Counted from the stretch's first letter, positions 46,102 through 55,226 are shown. The stretch: DNA of 64,000 nucleotides from Bacillus sp. WMMC1349 (GCF_013155385.1 NZ_JABJUQ010000007.1:2090001-2154000); one strand, 5' to 3'. The notes: a model not told the origin generated them from the letters alone. Numbers and translations: made by a program.

Positions 46102-47444
46102 TGACTCACAAACACTATCTGGCGATTGCTGTTCCGCTGATCATTTCAACGATTACGACACCTTTATTGGGAGCGGTTGATACAGCGGTCGCTGGACAGC
46201 TTTCTTCCTCTGCTTACATGAGCGGGGTTGCAGTCGGAACGATGATTTTTAACACGATGTATTGGCTGTTTGGTTTTTTGCGTGTCAGTACATCGGGGTT
46301 TGCCGCCCAATCACTTGGTGCACAAAACAAAATGGAGAGCGTTTTGGCTCTAGCCCGCCCTATTTGTATCGCACTGTTTTGCGGGATATTATTCATCACA
46401 CTGCAAAAACCGTTTAAAGATTTTTCACTGATGCTGATTCAGCCTGACCAGCACACGGCAGAATTTGCGTCACAATATTTTTCCGTGCGAATTTGGGGTG
46501 CCCCTTTCGCTTTAGTCAGCTATTGCATTCTTGGGTGGTTGATGGGGATGTCTCTGATCAAAATGACTTTATTTCTGCAAGTTTCGATGAACATTTTGAA
46601 TATTGTGCTTGATATCCTTTTTGTTCAAATGATGCATATGGAAGTATCCGGAATCGCAGCGGCTACCGTGATTTCTGAAGTATATGGCTGTTTTATCGGC
46701 TGCTGGCTTGTGAAAACAAATGCTGCTATGGGAATAAAACTTCCGTCTCTCAACCTGTTGTTTCACCCTAAACCATTTAAAAAAATAATAGCGGTTAACC
46801 GGGATTTATTGATCAGAACATTATGTTTACTAACGGTTTTCAATTTGTTTACAGCAAAAGGTGCCGCTTTTGGTTCTGACGTTTTGGCCGCTAATGCTAT
46901 ATTGCTTCAGATTCATTTTATCATCGCTTATATCTTTGACGGATTTGCCAATGCGTCAAGTATTTTTACCGGAAAAGCCATTGGGAAAATGGATCAATCG
47001 CTCTATTCTCGAACGTTTTCTTTATCTATTCAGTGGTCGTTTATTTCTTCAACTATTCTGACCGTCTGTTATTTTTTCTTCAAAGAGGAAATTATTCCTT
47101 TATTTACAACACTTGAAACCGTTATAGACATTGCAAAAATATATGATGTGTGGATGCTCTTATTCCCTTTGACCGCTAGCTTCGGATTGATTCTTTATGG
47201 AATCTTTACTGGTGCAACCGAGATCGTTCCTGTCAGAAATACGATGATATTAGCTGTTCTTATTTTTTTCGCTGCTTTTTTCACACTTGTACCCATTTTC
47301 GGAAACCATGGGTTATGGATGTCTTTTATTTTATTTAGTCTAAGTCGTTCCGTGCTTTTATGGATGGCCATGCCTCGCTTGACTGAACAGGTTTTCGGAC
47401 GGCATGAGCTGGTTCATGGAATTGGGAAGTTCACGGCTAAGTAA
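46101..47444 (+). CDS. MATE-family efflux transporter
   Basis: The 447-residue protein has twelve predicted helices. MATE features are the N-terminal PLIISTITTPLLGAVDTAVAGQLSS and GFLRVSTSGFAAQSLGAQN. DinF-type MATE pumps export drugs or metabolites using Na+ or H+. As last gene of a Zur-type operon it may export a metallophore or a by-product of its uptake. Start is GTG. Confidence 0.9.
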   Translation: MTHKHYLAIAVPLIISTITTPLLGAVDTAVAGQLSSSAYMSGVAVGTMIFNTMYWLFGFLRVSTSGFAAQSLGAQNKMESVLALARPICIALFCGILFITLQKPFKDFSLMLIQPDQHTAEFASQYFSVRIWGAPFALVSYCILGWLMGMSLIKMTLFLQVSMNILNIVLDILFVQMMHMEVSGIAAATVISEVYGCFIGCWLVKTNAAMGIKLPSLNLLFHPKPFKKIIAVNRDLLIRTLCLLTVFNLFTAKGAAFGSDVLAANAILLQIHFIIAYIFDGFANASSIFTGKAIGKMDQSLYSRTFSLSIQWSFISSTILTVCYFFFKEEIIPLFTTLETVIDIAKIYDVWMLLFPLTASFGLILYGIFTGATEIVPVRNTMILAVLIFFAAFFTLVPIFGNHGLWMSFILFSLSRSVLLWMAMPRLTEQVFGRHELVHGIGKFTAK

Positions 47445-47472
47445 GAACCCGGCTGACGAAAACTGGGTTCTT
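47443..47472 (+). terminator. Terminator after the ABC-MATE operon
   Basis: AAGAACCC (47443-47450) pairs with GGGTTCTT (47465-47472), with a short T stretch after it. Confidence 0.65.
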
Positions 47473-47600
47473 TGGAATACCCGCAGCCTTCATTCACCAA
47501 AGTCAAGTGGTTTTTTCATACGGAGACTGAAGGGATATTGCATGGTTTTTCAATGAAAAAACTATATGTATGATGGGCAAGAAACATTAGAAAACTTACC

Positions 47601-47680
47601 ATGATTCAGGGGGAATGGCGAGACCCCGCAGGAGCAAAGAACGAGCTCCGAGGAAGCTCGCGGTACGCGGTTCATCCATA
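47601..47680 (+). repeat. Dispersed GC-rich repeat, copy C
   Basis: GGCGAGACCCCGCAGGAGC and GAACGAGCTCCGAGGAAGC form the clearest copy of the family. It lies in the gene-free interval 47475-47930. A second hairpin with a T-run (47748-47781) lies downstream of it. The rest of the interval shows no gene. Confidence 0.6.
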
Positions 47681-47931
47681 GACACCCCCTTTTATAAGTA
47701 CAATTGGATTGAACGATTGGTAAGCTTAAACGGGCGGAAATTGGTAAAGACATTCATCCTGATGAAGCTTGTCTTTTTTAACTCGTGTGTATTGAATGTG
47801 AAGGCATCAATATTAGGCTCCCTTGCCTCACTGATATTGTAGCCCATTTGGTCCAAGCTAGGTTCACGTCTTGATCTATTTCAAAACGACCAAGTTTTTC
47901 CTTTGCATCACTTTTCATCAATATAGAAAAA

Positions 47932-47978
47932 AGAGTCTGCCAAAACGTCAGAAAAACTGACTTCTGGGACAGACTCGT
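47932..47978 (-). terminator. Terminator of the FusB-like gene
   Basis: GAGTCTG and CAGACTC form the outer stem, with inner pairing CAGAA/TTCTG-type. On the minus strand a T-run follows. Confidence 0.8.
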
Positions 47979-47987
47979 TTCAAATGA

Positions 47988-48623
47988 TCATTTCTTTAAT
48001 TGGTTGATGAAATCATGCAAATGATCTAAAGTACTGATATTTTGGTTGCATTTTTCACTATCATAGCAAATGTAATTACCTCTGTCTGTGTAAGTTTCTT
48101 TGCCGCTTTTCACTCTGGACATGAATAATCCGACTTCATCAATTTTATGACATAGCGAACAGACGCCTTTTTTATGACTATGTCTAATGGTTCCATGTAT
48201 CCCCATCAACTTTCCGTCAACATCCACAATCATGTATTTTCTCCCTGAGCCTGTATCGTTCCAGCCTAAATAGGAATACTCGGTCAACTCGATATTGTCA
48301 AGCGCCGGCATCTTTAATTTTTTCACTTTAGGGAACAATTTTTTAACAGTCTTTTCTGTTACTTGTTGAAATGGGATCACGTAAAGTTTCAATCGGGACA
48401 AAAATTGTTCAGCTTCCACGCTTTCTTTTATGTCAACCATCCTGCTCAATAAAGCTCTCTGTTCGCTTGTTAGGTCAGGAAATAAATCCACCACTTTTGC
48501 TAAAGCACTAGATATTAAAGCCTCGAGAACTGCTGTGTCCTTTACACTCGCATGTCCGAGAACAAGGGTTTGTGTTTGAAATTTAATAAATTGATATTGA
48601 TCATTTCTGATAAAAACGTCCAT
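47988..48623 (-). CDS. FusB/FusC-type EF-G-binding protein
   Basis: About 211 residues from the ATG at 48623, close to FusB length (213). The C-terminal half carries the four-cysteine zinc finger: CSLC, then YICYDSEKC. WNDTGSGRKYMIVDVDGKLMGIHG precedes it. FusB proteins bind elongation factor G and free it from fusidic-acid-stalled ribosomes; chromosomal homologues in Bacillus have a less clear role. A longer frame to 48698 exists but has no ribosome site. Confidence 0.82.
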   Translation of the reverse strand: MDVFIRNDQYQFIKFQTQTLVLGHASVKDTAVLEALISSALAKVVDLFPDLTSEQRALLSRMVDIKESVEAEQFLSRLKLYVIPFQQVTEKTVKKLFPKVKKLKMPALDNIELTEYSYLGWNDTGSGRKYMIVDVDGKLMGIHGTIRHSHKKGVCSLCHKIDEVGLFMSRVKSGKETYTDRGNYICYDSEKCNQNISTLDHLHDFINQLKK

Positions 48624-48714
48624 ATTTTTTGCCAGCTCCTTATTTTTGTGATCTTGAAATAAGGTGCAAAGCCATATTGAGATCAGAAACGATACCATAC
48701 ATTAGGCGATTCGT

Positions 48715-48813
48715 TTAAAACTTGACCTCATGCAAAGTATCGCCTGCTAAGATCATAGGCTTTGCATGAGACGTTGCAATCCCTGGAAAATAAATATCAT
48801 TTACCATGGTCAT
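48715..48813 (-). CDS. 32-residue ORF coupled to yqjX
   Basis: The ATG overlaps the yqjX stop (ATGA), and GGAGGTGAT lies directly upstream at the end of yqjX, so translation is very likely. The peptide MTMVNDIYFPGIATSHAKPM... has no hydrophobic segment. It is the third ORF of the SOS-type operon. I do not recognise a family. Confidence 0.6.
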   Translation of the reverse strand: MTMVNDIYFPGIATSHAKPMILAGDTLHEVKF

Positions 48814-49181
48814 ATCACCTCCGAACCATTATCATCATTATAAAATAGGTTTGAATCATATTCAATGTCCACCATATCATCTAACTTTAAAATGAAGGTT
48901 TGAGAGGTGTCACTTAAGATTCGCAATTCCCGTTGCAACACATCAACATAATGAATGCACCCGGTCAATTTTTTCAATTCGCCTTTCTGAAAATAAGTAA
49001 ATTGCAGCGGCCTGTTGTTTTCCATTGCTTCACAAATCACTTCATCAAATTCTTGATATTTTTGTTCATCCAATACCGGTTTTTCTACTTTATCAAGGCT
49101 TTCCTGATATTCTCTAAGTAATTTCACATGTTCTGGCAACATCATGGACACCCATTTGATCGTACCTCTGTCTCTCAGCAT
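48810..49181 (-). CDS. yqjX: YolD-like protein YqjX
   Basis: The 123-residue YolD-like protein starts RDRGTIKWVSMMLPEHVKLL, the standard opening of this family. It continues with a beta-rich C-terminal part that includes KLTGCIHYVD. YolD proteins are encoded beside Y-family polymerases of the UvrX/YqjW type and are considered functional partners, much like UmuD with UmuC. It lies 17 bases after yqjW. Confidence 0.9.
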   Translation of the reverse strand: MLRDRGTIKWVSMMLPEHVKLLREYQESLDKVEKPVLDEQKYQEFDEVICEAMENNRPLQFTYFQKGELKKLTGCIHYVDVLQRELRILSDTSQTFILKLDDMVDIEYDSNLFYNDDNGSEVI

Positions 49182-49198
49182 CCTTCATTCCCTCCTTT

Positions 49199-50464
49199 CT
49201 ATGCCTGATGCCCGCCGACAAGTTTTGAACGCAGCCGAGCAGTCCCGGCATTTGTATAAGAAACCGCGTGTAATAGTGCTGTTGAGCCATACCGGTCTCT
49301 AATGTTATCCATCACATACCCGAGTGTTCGCTTTTTTTCTTGGTCTGGCCGGAAAAGATCGAGCTGTCTATTCGTATCATCCTGAACATTTGATAGAGAG
49401 AGGGAAATTTTCCGAACCGTTTTTCCTTCATAAAAGCGTTCAAACAAGGCAAGGCATGTGTGATAAAGATCTAGTGTGATATTTGAAGGGTTTTCCATTG
49501 TTTTGGAACGATAAAATCCCCCTCCAAATTCATCGCGACTGTATTCTATTCCCAGACTGATGGTCCGTCCTGCATGATGGTGATCCCGCGCCCTTTTGGC
49601 GACTTCTTCACACATTTCAAGAATGACAGCCTTTACTTCAGCAGGATCTGGATAATCGCGAAGCAAAATCTGACTTTTTCCATAGCTGATCTGCCCCGCC
49701 ATAATCGGTGCTCCAATTGTTGAGAGGTCAATGCCCCAAGCGTGGTAATACAGCTGGTTCCCCATAAGACCAAATTTTTTTTCAAGGCGTTTGAGATCGT
49801 ATTGCGCCAACTGACCAACTGTAAAAATGCCCATCCTGTTTAATGTTCTTTCCAATCTAGAGCCGATCCCCCACATTCTTTGGAGCGGAGATAATGGCCA
49901 AAGTTTCTTCTTTACATCTTGATAATTCCAAACTGCAATCCCTCTATCCGCTTTTTTCGCTTCAAGATCAAGACACAGCTTCGCCATCAACATATTGGGA
50001 CCAACCCCAACAGTACAAGGCAGACCAAACTCCCTTTCCATGTCATCTTGAATGTTGGCGGCAATGATTTGCGCATCTCCCCACATATTTTCAACACCAT
50101 CAACTTGAATAAAGCTTTCATCAACACTGTACGTATGAATCGCATGATGGGGTACATAACGACCAAACAGCCGGGTCAGCTCTTTTGATACACGGATAAA
50201 GACAGCCATCCTTGGATTAACGAGCTGGATGCGCGGATCATCGGGTAGCTGAAACAACCTTGTCCCCGTCTGAATGCCAAATTCCTTTTTAAGAGCTGGA
50301 GAAGCGGCTAAAACAATGCTTCCCTGCCGCTCTGTATTCCCAACAACCGCCAAGAAACAGGTCATTGGATCAAGCCCAAGCAAAACTGCAGCACAGCTTG
50401 CATAAAAACTTCGCATATCAACACATAAAATCGACCGCACCGGATATTGACTGTAATCTATCAT
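49199..50464 (-). CDS. yqjW: Y-family DNA polymerase YqjW (UvrX-like)
   Basis: 421 residues from ATG 50464, after GGAGGAGA. Y-family motifs: VDMRSFYASC (metal Asp), YSVDESFIQVDG (catalytic Asp-Glu), VGVGPNMLMAKLCLD and MWGIGSRLERTLNRMGI (HhH thumb). The C-terminal little-finger domain includes SYGKSQILLRDY. It performs error-prone translesion synthesis. Two LexA boxes upstream predict SOS induction. Confidence 0.94.
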   Translation of the reverse strand: MIDYSQYPVRSILCVDMRSFYASCAAVLLGLDPMTCFLAVVGNTERQGSIVLAASPALKKEFGIQTGTRLFQLPDDPRIQLVNPRMAVFIRVSKELTRLFGRYVPHHAIHTYSVDESFIQVDGVENMWGDAQIIAANIQDDMEREFGLPCTVGVGPNMLMAKLCLDLEAKKADRGIAVWNYQDVKKKLWPLSPLQRMWGIGSRLERTLNRMGIFTVGQLAQYDLKRLEKKFGLMGNQLYYHAWGIDLSTIGAPIMAGQISYGKSQILLRDYPDPAEVKAVILEMCEEVAKRARDHHHAGRTISLGIEYSRDEFGGGFYRSKTMENPSNITLDLYHTCLALFERFYEGKTVRKISLSLSNVQDDTNRQLDLFRPDQEKKRTLGYVMDNIRDRYGSTALLHAVSYTNAGTARLRSKLVGGHQA

Positions 50465-50480
50465 CTTCTCCTCCACAAAA

Positions 50481-50494
50481 AGAACTGATGTTCG
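50481..50494. promoter_or_regulatory. LexA (SOS) box 1
   Basis: AGAACTGATGTTCG, in reverse CGAACATCAGTTCT, matches CGAAC-N4-GTTCG at nine of ten fixed positions. It lies 17 bases upstream of the yqjW start. Confidence 0.8.
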
Positions 50495-50520
50495 TTTACT
50501 AGTGTATGATTACTATACTC

Positions 50521-50534
50521 CGAATATACGTTCT
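50521..50534. promoter_or_regulatory. LexA (SOS) box 2
   Basis: CGAATATACGTTCT matches eight of ten fixed positions of the Bacillus SOS box and lies 26 bases from box 1. It may strengthen repression of yqjW. Confidence 0.65.
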
Positions 50535-50580
50535 ATTTCTAGGTGTAAATTTATCCATGGAAAATCTCCCTAAAAGGATT

Positions 50581-50608
50581 AAAAAACACCTTCTATTGAA
50601 AGAAGGTG
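50581..50608 (-). terminator. Minus-strand terminator upstream of yqzH
   Basis: CACCTTCT (50587-50594) pairs with AGAAGGTG (50601-50608), with TTTTTT following on the minus strand. The nearest minus gene upstream is pulA, so its transcript would run antisense across yqzH before stopping here. Confidence 0.75.
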
Positions 50609-50667
50609 ACATGGTATAATATCCTAAATCAGAATGCAGTCTCTTTAAGCTAAAAGGAGCAAACAAA

Positions 50668-50877
50668 ATGGACGAGAAACTAATTGAAAAAATGCTAGGA
50701 CAAACTCTACGCCAATACGGTCGACATGTTGAAATCGATCCGGTCAGCCCCCATGAAAAACAACTGCTGAAGCTGGCATTAACAGAAAAGCGGCTCAAGG
50801 AGCCTGCCGAAGATCTGCATGCCCATATTGAAGATGTGATCTATGATTATGTTACAAATCAAGGATTATTTTCATAA
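50668..50877 (+). CDS. yqzH: YqzH, small conserved protein
   Basis: A 69-residue soluble helical protein (MDEKLIEKMLGQTLRQYG...), matching YqzH in position opposite yqjW. AAAGGAG precedes the ATG. Function is unknown. It converges on pulA, 12 bases away. Confidence 0.85.
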   Translation: MDEKLIEKMLGQTLRQYGRHVEIDPVSPHEKQLLKLALTEKRLKEPAEDLHAHIEDVIYDYVTNQGLFS

Positions 50878-50888
50878 TAGAAGAAACA

Positions 50889-53792
50889 TTATCTCACTAA
50901 CACAAATGTTGAAAGTGGTGCAACAGTGATGTGACTTCCTTTTATAACACCTATCGTCTTCGTTCCGGCATGTTGACCATCGACTAACAGTTTCCATGCT
51001 CCATCTACAGGTAACGGAATGACCTTAGATTGCTTATTTGCGTTGTGAATCACAGCAATTTCGTTTGCTTTGTCTCGATTTGCTTTTGCATGTAAGGTAT
51101 ACGCTACTACATTAGCGGGTGCATCGAGAAATTGCAGATTTCGCTGAATCGCTTTTGCATTTGTCATTCGAAATGACGAGTATTTTTTTCTGAGAGCAAT
51201 CAAACCTTTCATATAGTCCACCTCTCGACTGAAAGTAGCTCGGCGCTTCCAATCTAATTGATTAACTGAATCTGGTGATCGATAGCTGTTATGATCTCCG
51301 CCTTTCGTTCTCATAAACTCTTGCCCCGCATGAATAAATTGAATTCCCTGCGATGTTAAAACAATTGATGAAGCAAGCTTGTGCATTTGTTTTCTAGTTT
51401 GTTCTGAATCGTTTGGATTTGTTAATTGAAGCTTATCCCACAGTGTATGATTATCATGAGCTTCAACATATGTGACGACTTGATCGGGATCTTCATATGT
51501 TGCAATCGAGCGATCATAATCTATTCCGGCGGCTATACTTTGTTGGATCAGCTTTTCCTGTCCCTGCTTTCCGTTGACAAATCCATTGTCATCATCAAAA
51601 AATACGCTTCCCTTGAGACCATCTCGGATTCGGTCATTAAAATGAGCAATCCGTTTCATATGTTGGGCATTTTTCTGATTGGCTTTTTGTTCTGGTGTTA
51701 GCTCAGTTGCTAAATCCCAGCCTTCTCCTAATGTGAGAATGGAACGGTCAATGTGAGTCAGCTTTTTTCTTACTTGATTCATCGTCTTTGTATCGTGAAT
51801 GCCCATCAGGTCAAAGCGAAATCCATCGATATGGTACTCTTTTGCCCAATACGTTACAGAATCAACAATGAACTTTCGAACCATGTTTCGTTCAGAAGCC
51901 GTATCATTTCCAACACCAGTCCCGTTTGATAAGCTTCCATCTTCTTTGTAACGGAAAAAGTAACCTGGCACTAATTGATCAAAACTGTGTTCACTGACTG
52001 CGTACACATGGTTATAGACAACATCCATGACAATCCGAAGTTGGTGGTCGTGAAGGGTTTGAACCATTTGTTTTAACTCCTTAATTCTTGTTTTCGGTTC
52101 ATAAGGATTTGTAGAATAAGACCCTTCTGGAACATTATAGTTTTGCGGATCATACCCCCAGTTAAACTGTGGTTCATTTAGTTTGGTTTCATCAACTGTA
52201 CGGTAATCATAGATAGGCAGGAATTGAACATGGGTAACACCTAAATCTTTTATATGGCTTAACCCTGTTTTTACCCCCTTTGGACCTTTCGTATTCCATT
52301 CTGTTACACCTAGGAATTTTCCTTGATGTTTAATACCGCTTTCTTTTTGAGAGGATAAATCTCGAACGTGAAGCTCATAAATAATCGAATCTTCTGGATT
52401 CTTTAACTTCGGCCTTTGTTTCGTCCATCTTTGAGGATTTGTTTTCGCTAAATCAACAACAACCCCCCGCTGTCCATTTACAGTTGTTGCTCGCACATAT
52501 GGATCAACGGCTTCGTTCCACTGATCTCCAATTTTCACTTTATACGTGTAAATTTGCTCATCATGATTCCCTTTTAATACAGTTTTCCATGTCCCTCTTT
52601 TACTTTTTTTCATCGGTATTTCTTTCATAGCCGGCCCATTCCATGATCGATAAAGAACTAGTTTCGCCTCGCTTGCTGTCGGAGCCCAGACACGAAACTT
52701 TGTTTTTGCTTTAGTGTACGTATTTCCTAAATCATGACCTTTATAATAAAATTTTTGATCAAATTTTTTCGTACGGACGATCTGACCGTGAGCAACTATA
52801 GCAGATCCATACCCTGTTTTCTTTACTTTATACGTTTTCGCCACATCAAGAGGCTGTTTTGTGATCACTTTAACTTTATTCGTAACAGCGCTTTCATTTC
52901 GTTGGTAGGGAATCACTTTGGCAATTTGAACCCCGTCAATTTTGATGTGCCGGAAGTCTTTTTCGCAATTAAAAGGTACGTTTGTTTCTAATGTAATTTG
53001 TTGAAATGTATCCATTGATGCTTTTGTAATTTTTCGAGTCGTGTCTGCATCACCTTCTTCATCATAAACCTGGGGCTTTCCTTGAACGATCCATATTTCT
53101 ACACCGCCATCTTTCTTAATGTTTGTGATGAAACGATCCCCTCCATCTCGTTCTGCCCATTCATTTTTAGCAGTCGATTTTCGGACGATAAAACCGATTT
53201 TTTCAAAAAGGTCGCCATTTTCGTTGCTGATTGTATAAGTTGCTCGCTTGCCAAAAGCAGTTGTTTCAGTAAATTTAACTTGTTTTCCCTTGCTTCCTTT
53301 TTCAGGCCATGTCCAAATGTTCCAACCTTGATAATCTCCATTGTAGCGATGATAATTGATCGTAACATTGACTTTCCCATACTTTGGAACGTCACGATAT
53401 TCTCCATCAGGTGGTGATGTATACGTCTGTTTATCTCCCCCTTTTACCCATACTTCTCCTTCTCCGTTCACAATTTGAATGAAGCGGTCTCCTCCATCCT
53501 TTTCCCATGACTCTGTACGGACGATAAATCCTACTTTATCATAATTTCCAGGCAACTCGATTTCTGCTACTTTTCCAAAAGCATCTTCATCCGTAAAAGT
53601 GTAAGCCTTTCCCTCTCCTCCTTCAGGAAAAACCCACAATCCCCACTCCTTTGTATCGTTTACAGCAGGCTGATAATGGATGATGACCTTTGTCGCCCCT
53701 AGACCAGATGCAAACGATTGCATAAACGGACTAAAAAAAGTGCTTTCTAATAACAATAGAGCAGTTAGCACCATAAAACAACGAGATTTCAA
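50889..53792 (-). CDS. pulA: Secreted type I pullulanase
   Basis: The 967-residue protein starts with a signal peptide (about 1-29), then two CBM41 starch-binding domains (about 34-125 and 138-240, each with a GGDRF repeat). A linker, a CBM48-like domain (about 350-440, FRVWAPTASEAKLVLY) and a GH13 catalytic domain follow. The pullulanase motif FNWGYDPQNYNVPEGSY is present, with nucleophile Asp in DGFRFDLMG, acid Glu in LTLGEGWD and Asp in EAHDNHTLWD. It cleaves alpha-1,6 bonds of pullulan and starch. It is longer than intracellular AmyX. The start is TTG after GGGAGGG. Confidence 0.95.
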   Translation of the reverse strand: MKSRCFMVLTALLLLESTFFSPFMQSFASGLGATKVIIHYQPAVNDTKEWGLWVFPEGGEGKAYTFTDEDAFGKVAEIELPGNYDKVGFIVRTESWEKDGGDRFIQIVNGEGEVWVKGGDKQTYTSPPDGEYRDVPKYGKVNVTINYHRYNGDYQGWNIWTWPEKGSKGKQVKFTETTAFGKRATYTISNENGDLFEKIGFIVRKSTAKNEWAERDGGDRFITNIKKDGGVEIWIVQGKPQVYDEEGDADTTRKITKASMDTFQQITLETNVPFNCEKDFRHIKIDGVQIAKVIPYQRNESAVTNKVKVITKQPLDVAKTYKVKKTGYGSAIVAHGQIVRTKKFDQKFYYKGHDLGNTYTKAKTKFRVWAPTASEAKLVLYRSWNGPAMKEIPMKKSKRGTWKTVLKGNHDEQIYTYKVKIGDQWNEAVDPYVRATTVNGQRGVVVDLAKTNPQRWTKQRPKLKNPEDSIIYELHVRDLSSQKESGIKHQGKFLGVTEWNTKGPKGVKTGLSHIKDLGVTHVQFLPIYDYRTVDETKLNEPQFNWGYDPQNYNVPEGSYSTNPYEPKTRIKELKQMVQTLHDHQLRIVMDVVYNHVYAVSEHSFDQLVPGYFFRYKEDGSLSNGTGVGNDTASERNMVRKFIVDSVTYWAKEYHIDGFRFDLMGIHDTKTMNQVRKKLTHIDRSILTLGEGWDLATELTPEQKANQKNAQHMKRIAHFNDRIRDGLKGSVFFDDDNGFVNGKQGQEKLIQQSIAAGIDYDRSIATYEDPDQVVTYVEAHDNHTLWDKLQLTNPNDSEQTRKQMHKLASSIVLTSQGIQFIHAGQEFMRTKGGDHNSYRSPDSVNQLDWKRRATFSREVDYMKGLIALRKKYSSFRMTNAKAIQRNLQFLDAPANVVAYTLHAKANRDKANEIAVIHNANKQSKVIPLPVDGAWKLLVDGQHAGTKTIGVIKGSHITVAPLSTFVLVR

Positions 53793-53843
53793 TCAAAACC
53801 CTCCCTTAAAATAGTTGTGTACAATTTCTACTATAACTATATT

Positions 53844-53857
53844 TGTAAGCGTTAACA
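53844..53857. promoter_or_regulatory. cre box of pulA
   Basis: TGTAAGCGTTAACA fits TGWAARCGYTWWCW at every position. It lies about 52-65 bases upstream of the pulA start, near a TTGACA element (minus strand, about 53875-53880). Repression by CcpA in the presence of glucose is predicted. Confidence 0.85.
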
Positions 53858-53990
53858 TAAGGAATTTTTACTATTTTGTGTCAACAAATAAAGACCAACT
53901 TTATCTACTTATATTAAAAAATGTCTATTCATGACCAATTGTTTCCTGTATGATAATATCGTAAATATATAATGGTCGGGGGAGTTCATC

Positions 53991-55226
53991 ATGAAACCAA
54001 ACTGGAAAGATATACATCCGCTTAGCTGGACCATTATTATCGGAACAGTATTCGGGCGGATGGGAACGACAATGAGCATTCCTTTTTTAGCGATTTATTT
54101 AACACAAGTCAAAGGTGCTTCTGCCGCTTTTGCGGGAGCTGTGATTGCGACAAGTTCGCTGATCGGGCTTGCAGCAAGTTTTTATGGAGGATACTTATCA
54201 GACCGATTTGGACGGAAAGCAATGATGCTGCTGTCGATTTTTGTCTGGGTACTGGTGTTTGTAGGCTTTGCACTTGCTGATCATGTCTGGACTTTCTTTT
54301 TGATGAACGCCCTCAACGGATTGTGCCGGGCCCTTTTTGAACCAACTTCAAGAGCGTTGCTGTCAGATGTATCCAAACCTGAGACACGACTTTTTGTGTA
54401 CAACCTCAGATATACAGCGATCAATCTTGGTGTTGTCTTTGGTCCGCTGTTAGGGCTCTACCTTGGTTCTTCAAAAACGACATTGCCGTTTTTGATTGCA
54501 GCTATCACTTATCTTATGTATGGGATCATGCTTGTGATTCAATTTAAAAAACATGACATACCGAAGCCTGAAATCAACAAGTGTATTCAAGTACAAGATG
54601 CCTTCAAAGTGACAAAATCAGACCGTGTCTTTTTGATTACATTGATTGGTACAACTCTTTGTGTGTTCGGCTATTCCCATTTCTCCTCAACGCTTGCTCA
54701 GTACATGGCGGCAAGTCCATTCATTGAGGATGGGACAAAGCTATTCGGGATCATACTAACATTAAATGCGGTAGTCGTGTTAACTATTCAGTATCCGATC
54801 GTCCATATTGCCAAACGATTTTCTCCCCTTATATCATTAATTATAGGAGATATTTTAATCAGTATCAGTCTGTTTAGCCTCTCATTTTTCCATCATCTAT
54901 TATCGATTGTCATCATTGTTGTATTGTTTACAATCGGGGAAGTGTTGTTGTTTTCGATGATGGATGTATTGGTTGACCAAATTGCGCGTCCTGAACTAAA
55001 AGGGACTTACTTTGGAGCGATAGGTTTCAATCAGCTAGGAAATGTTATCGGTCCATGGATAGGTGGAATGCTGCTGGATGCTTTTGGAGCAGAGAAACCG
55101 TTTATCACCTTTTCAGTCTTGGCTATTGTCACCATTTGCGGAGTGCCTTTCTTATTTACAGCCTTCCATAAAGTTAGAATAGCGGAAACTGCAAAAGTAA
55201 CTACCCATTCAGAAAAAACATTTTGA
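53991..55226 (+). CDS. yqjV: MFS transporter YqjV
   Basis: Major facilitator of 411 residues with twelve helices. The inter-helix 2-3 motif GGYLSDRFGRKAMM is visible. It resembles drug/H+ antiporters such as MdtH; the substrate is unknown. GGTCGGGGGAG precedes the ATG. The IS605 element begins at the stop codon, so the last one or two codons and the stop may be IS-derived. Confidence 0.88.
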   Translation: MKPNWKDIHPLSWTIIIGTVFGRMGTTMSIPFLAIYLTQVKGASAAFAGAVIATSSLIGLAASFYGGYLSDRFGRKAMMLLSIFVWVLVFVGFALADHVWTFFLMNALNGLCRALFEPTSRALLSDVSKPETRLFVYNLRYTAINLGVVFGPLLGLYLGSSKTTLPFLIAAITYLMYGIMLVIQFKKHDIPKPEINKCIQVQDAFKVTKSDRVFLITLIGTTLCVFGYSHFSSTLAQYMAASPFIEDGTKLFGIILTLNAVVVLTIQYPIVHIAKRFSPLISLIIGDILISISLFSLSFFHHLLSIVIIVVLFTIGEVLLFSMMDVLVDQIARPELKGTYFGAIGFNQLGNVIGPWIGGMLLDAFGAEKPFITFSVLAIVTICGVPFLFTAFHKVRIAETAKVTTHSEKTF

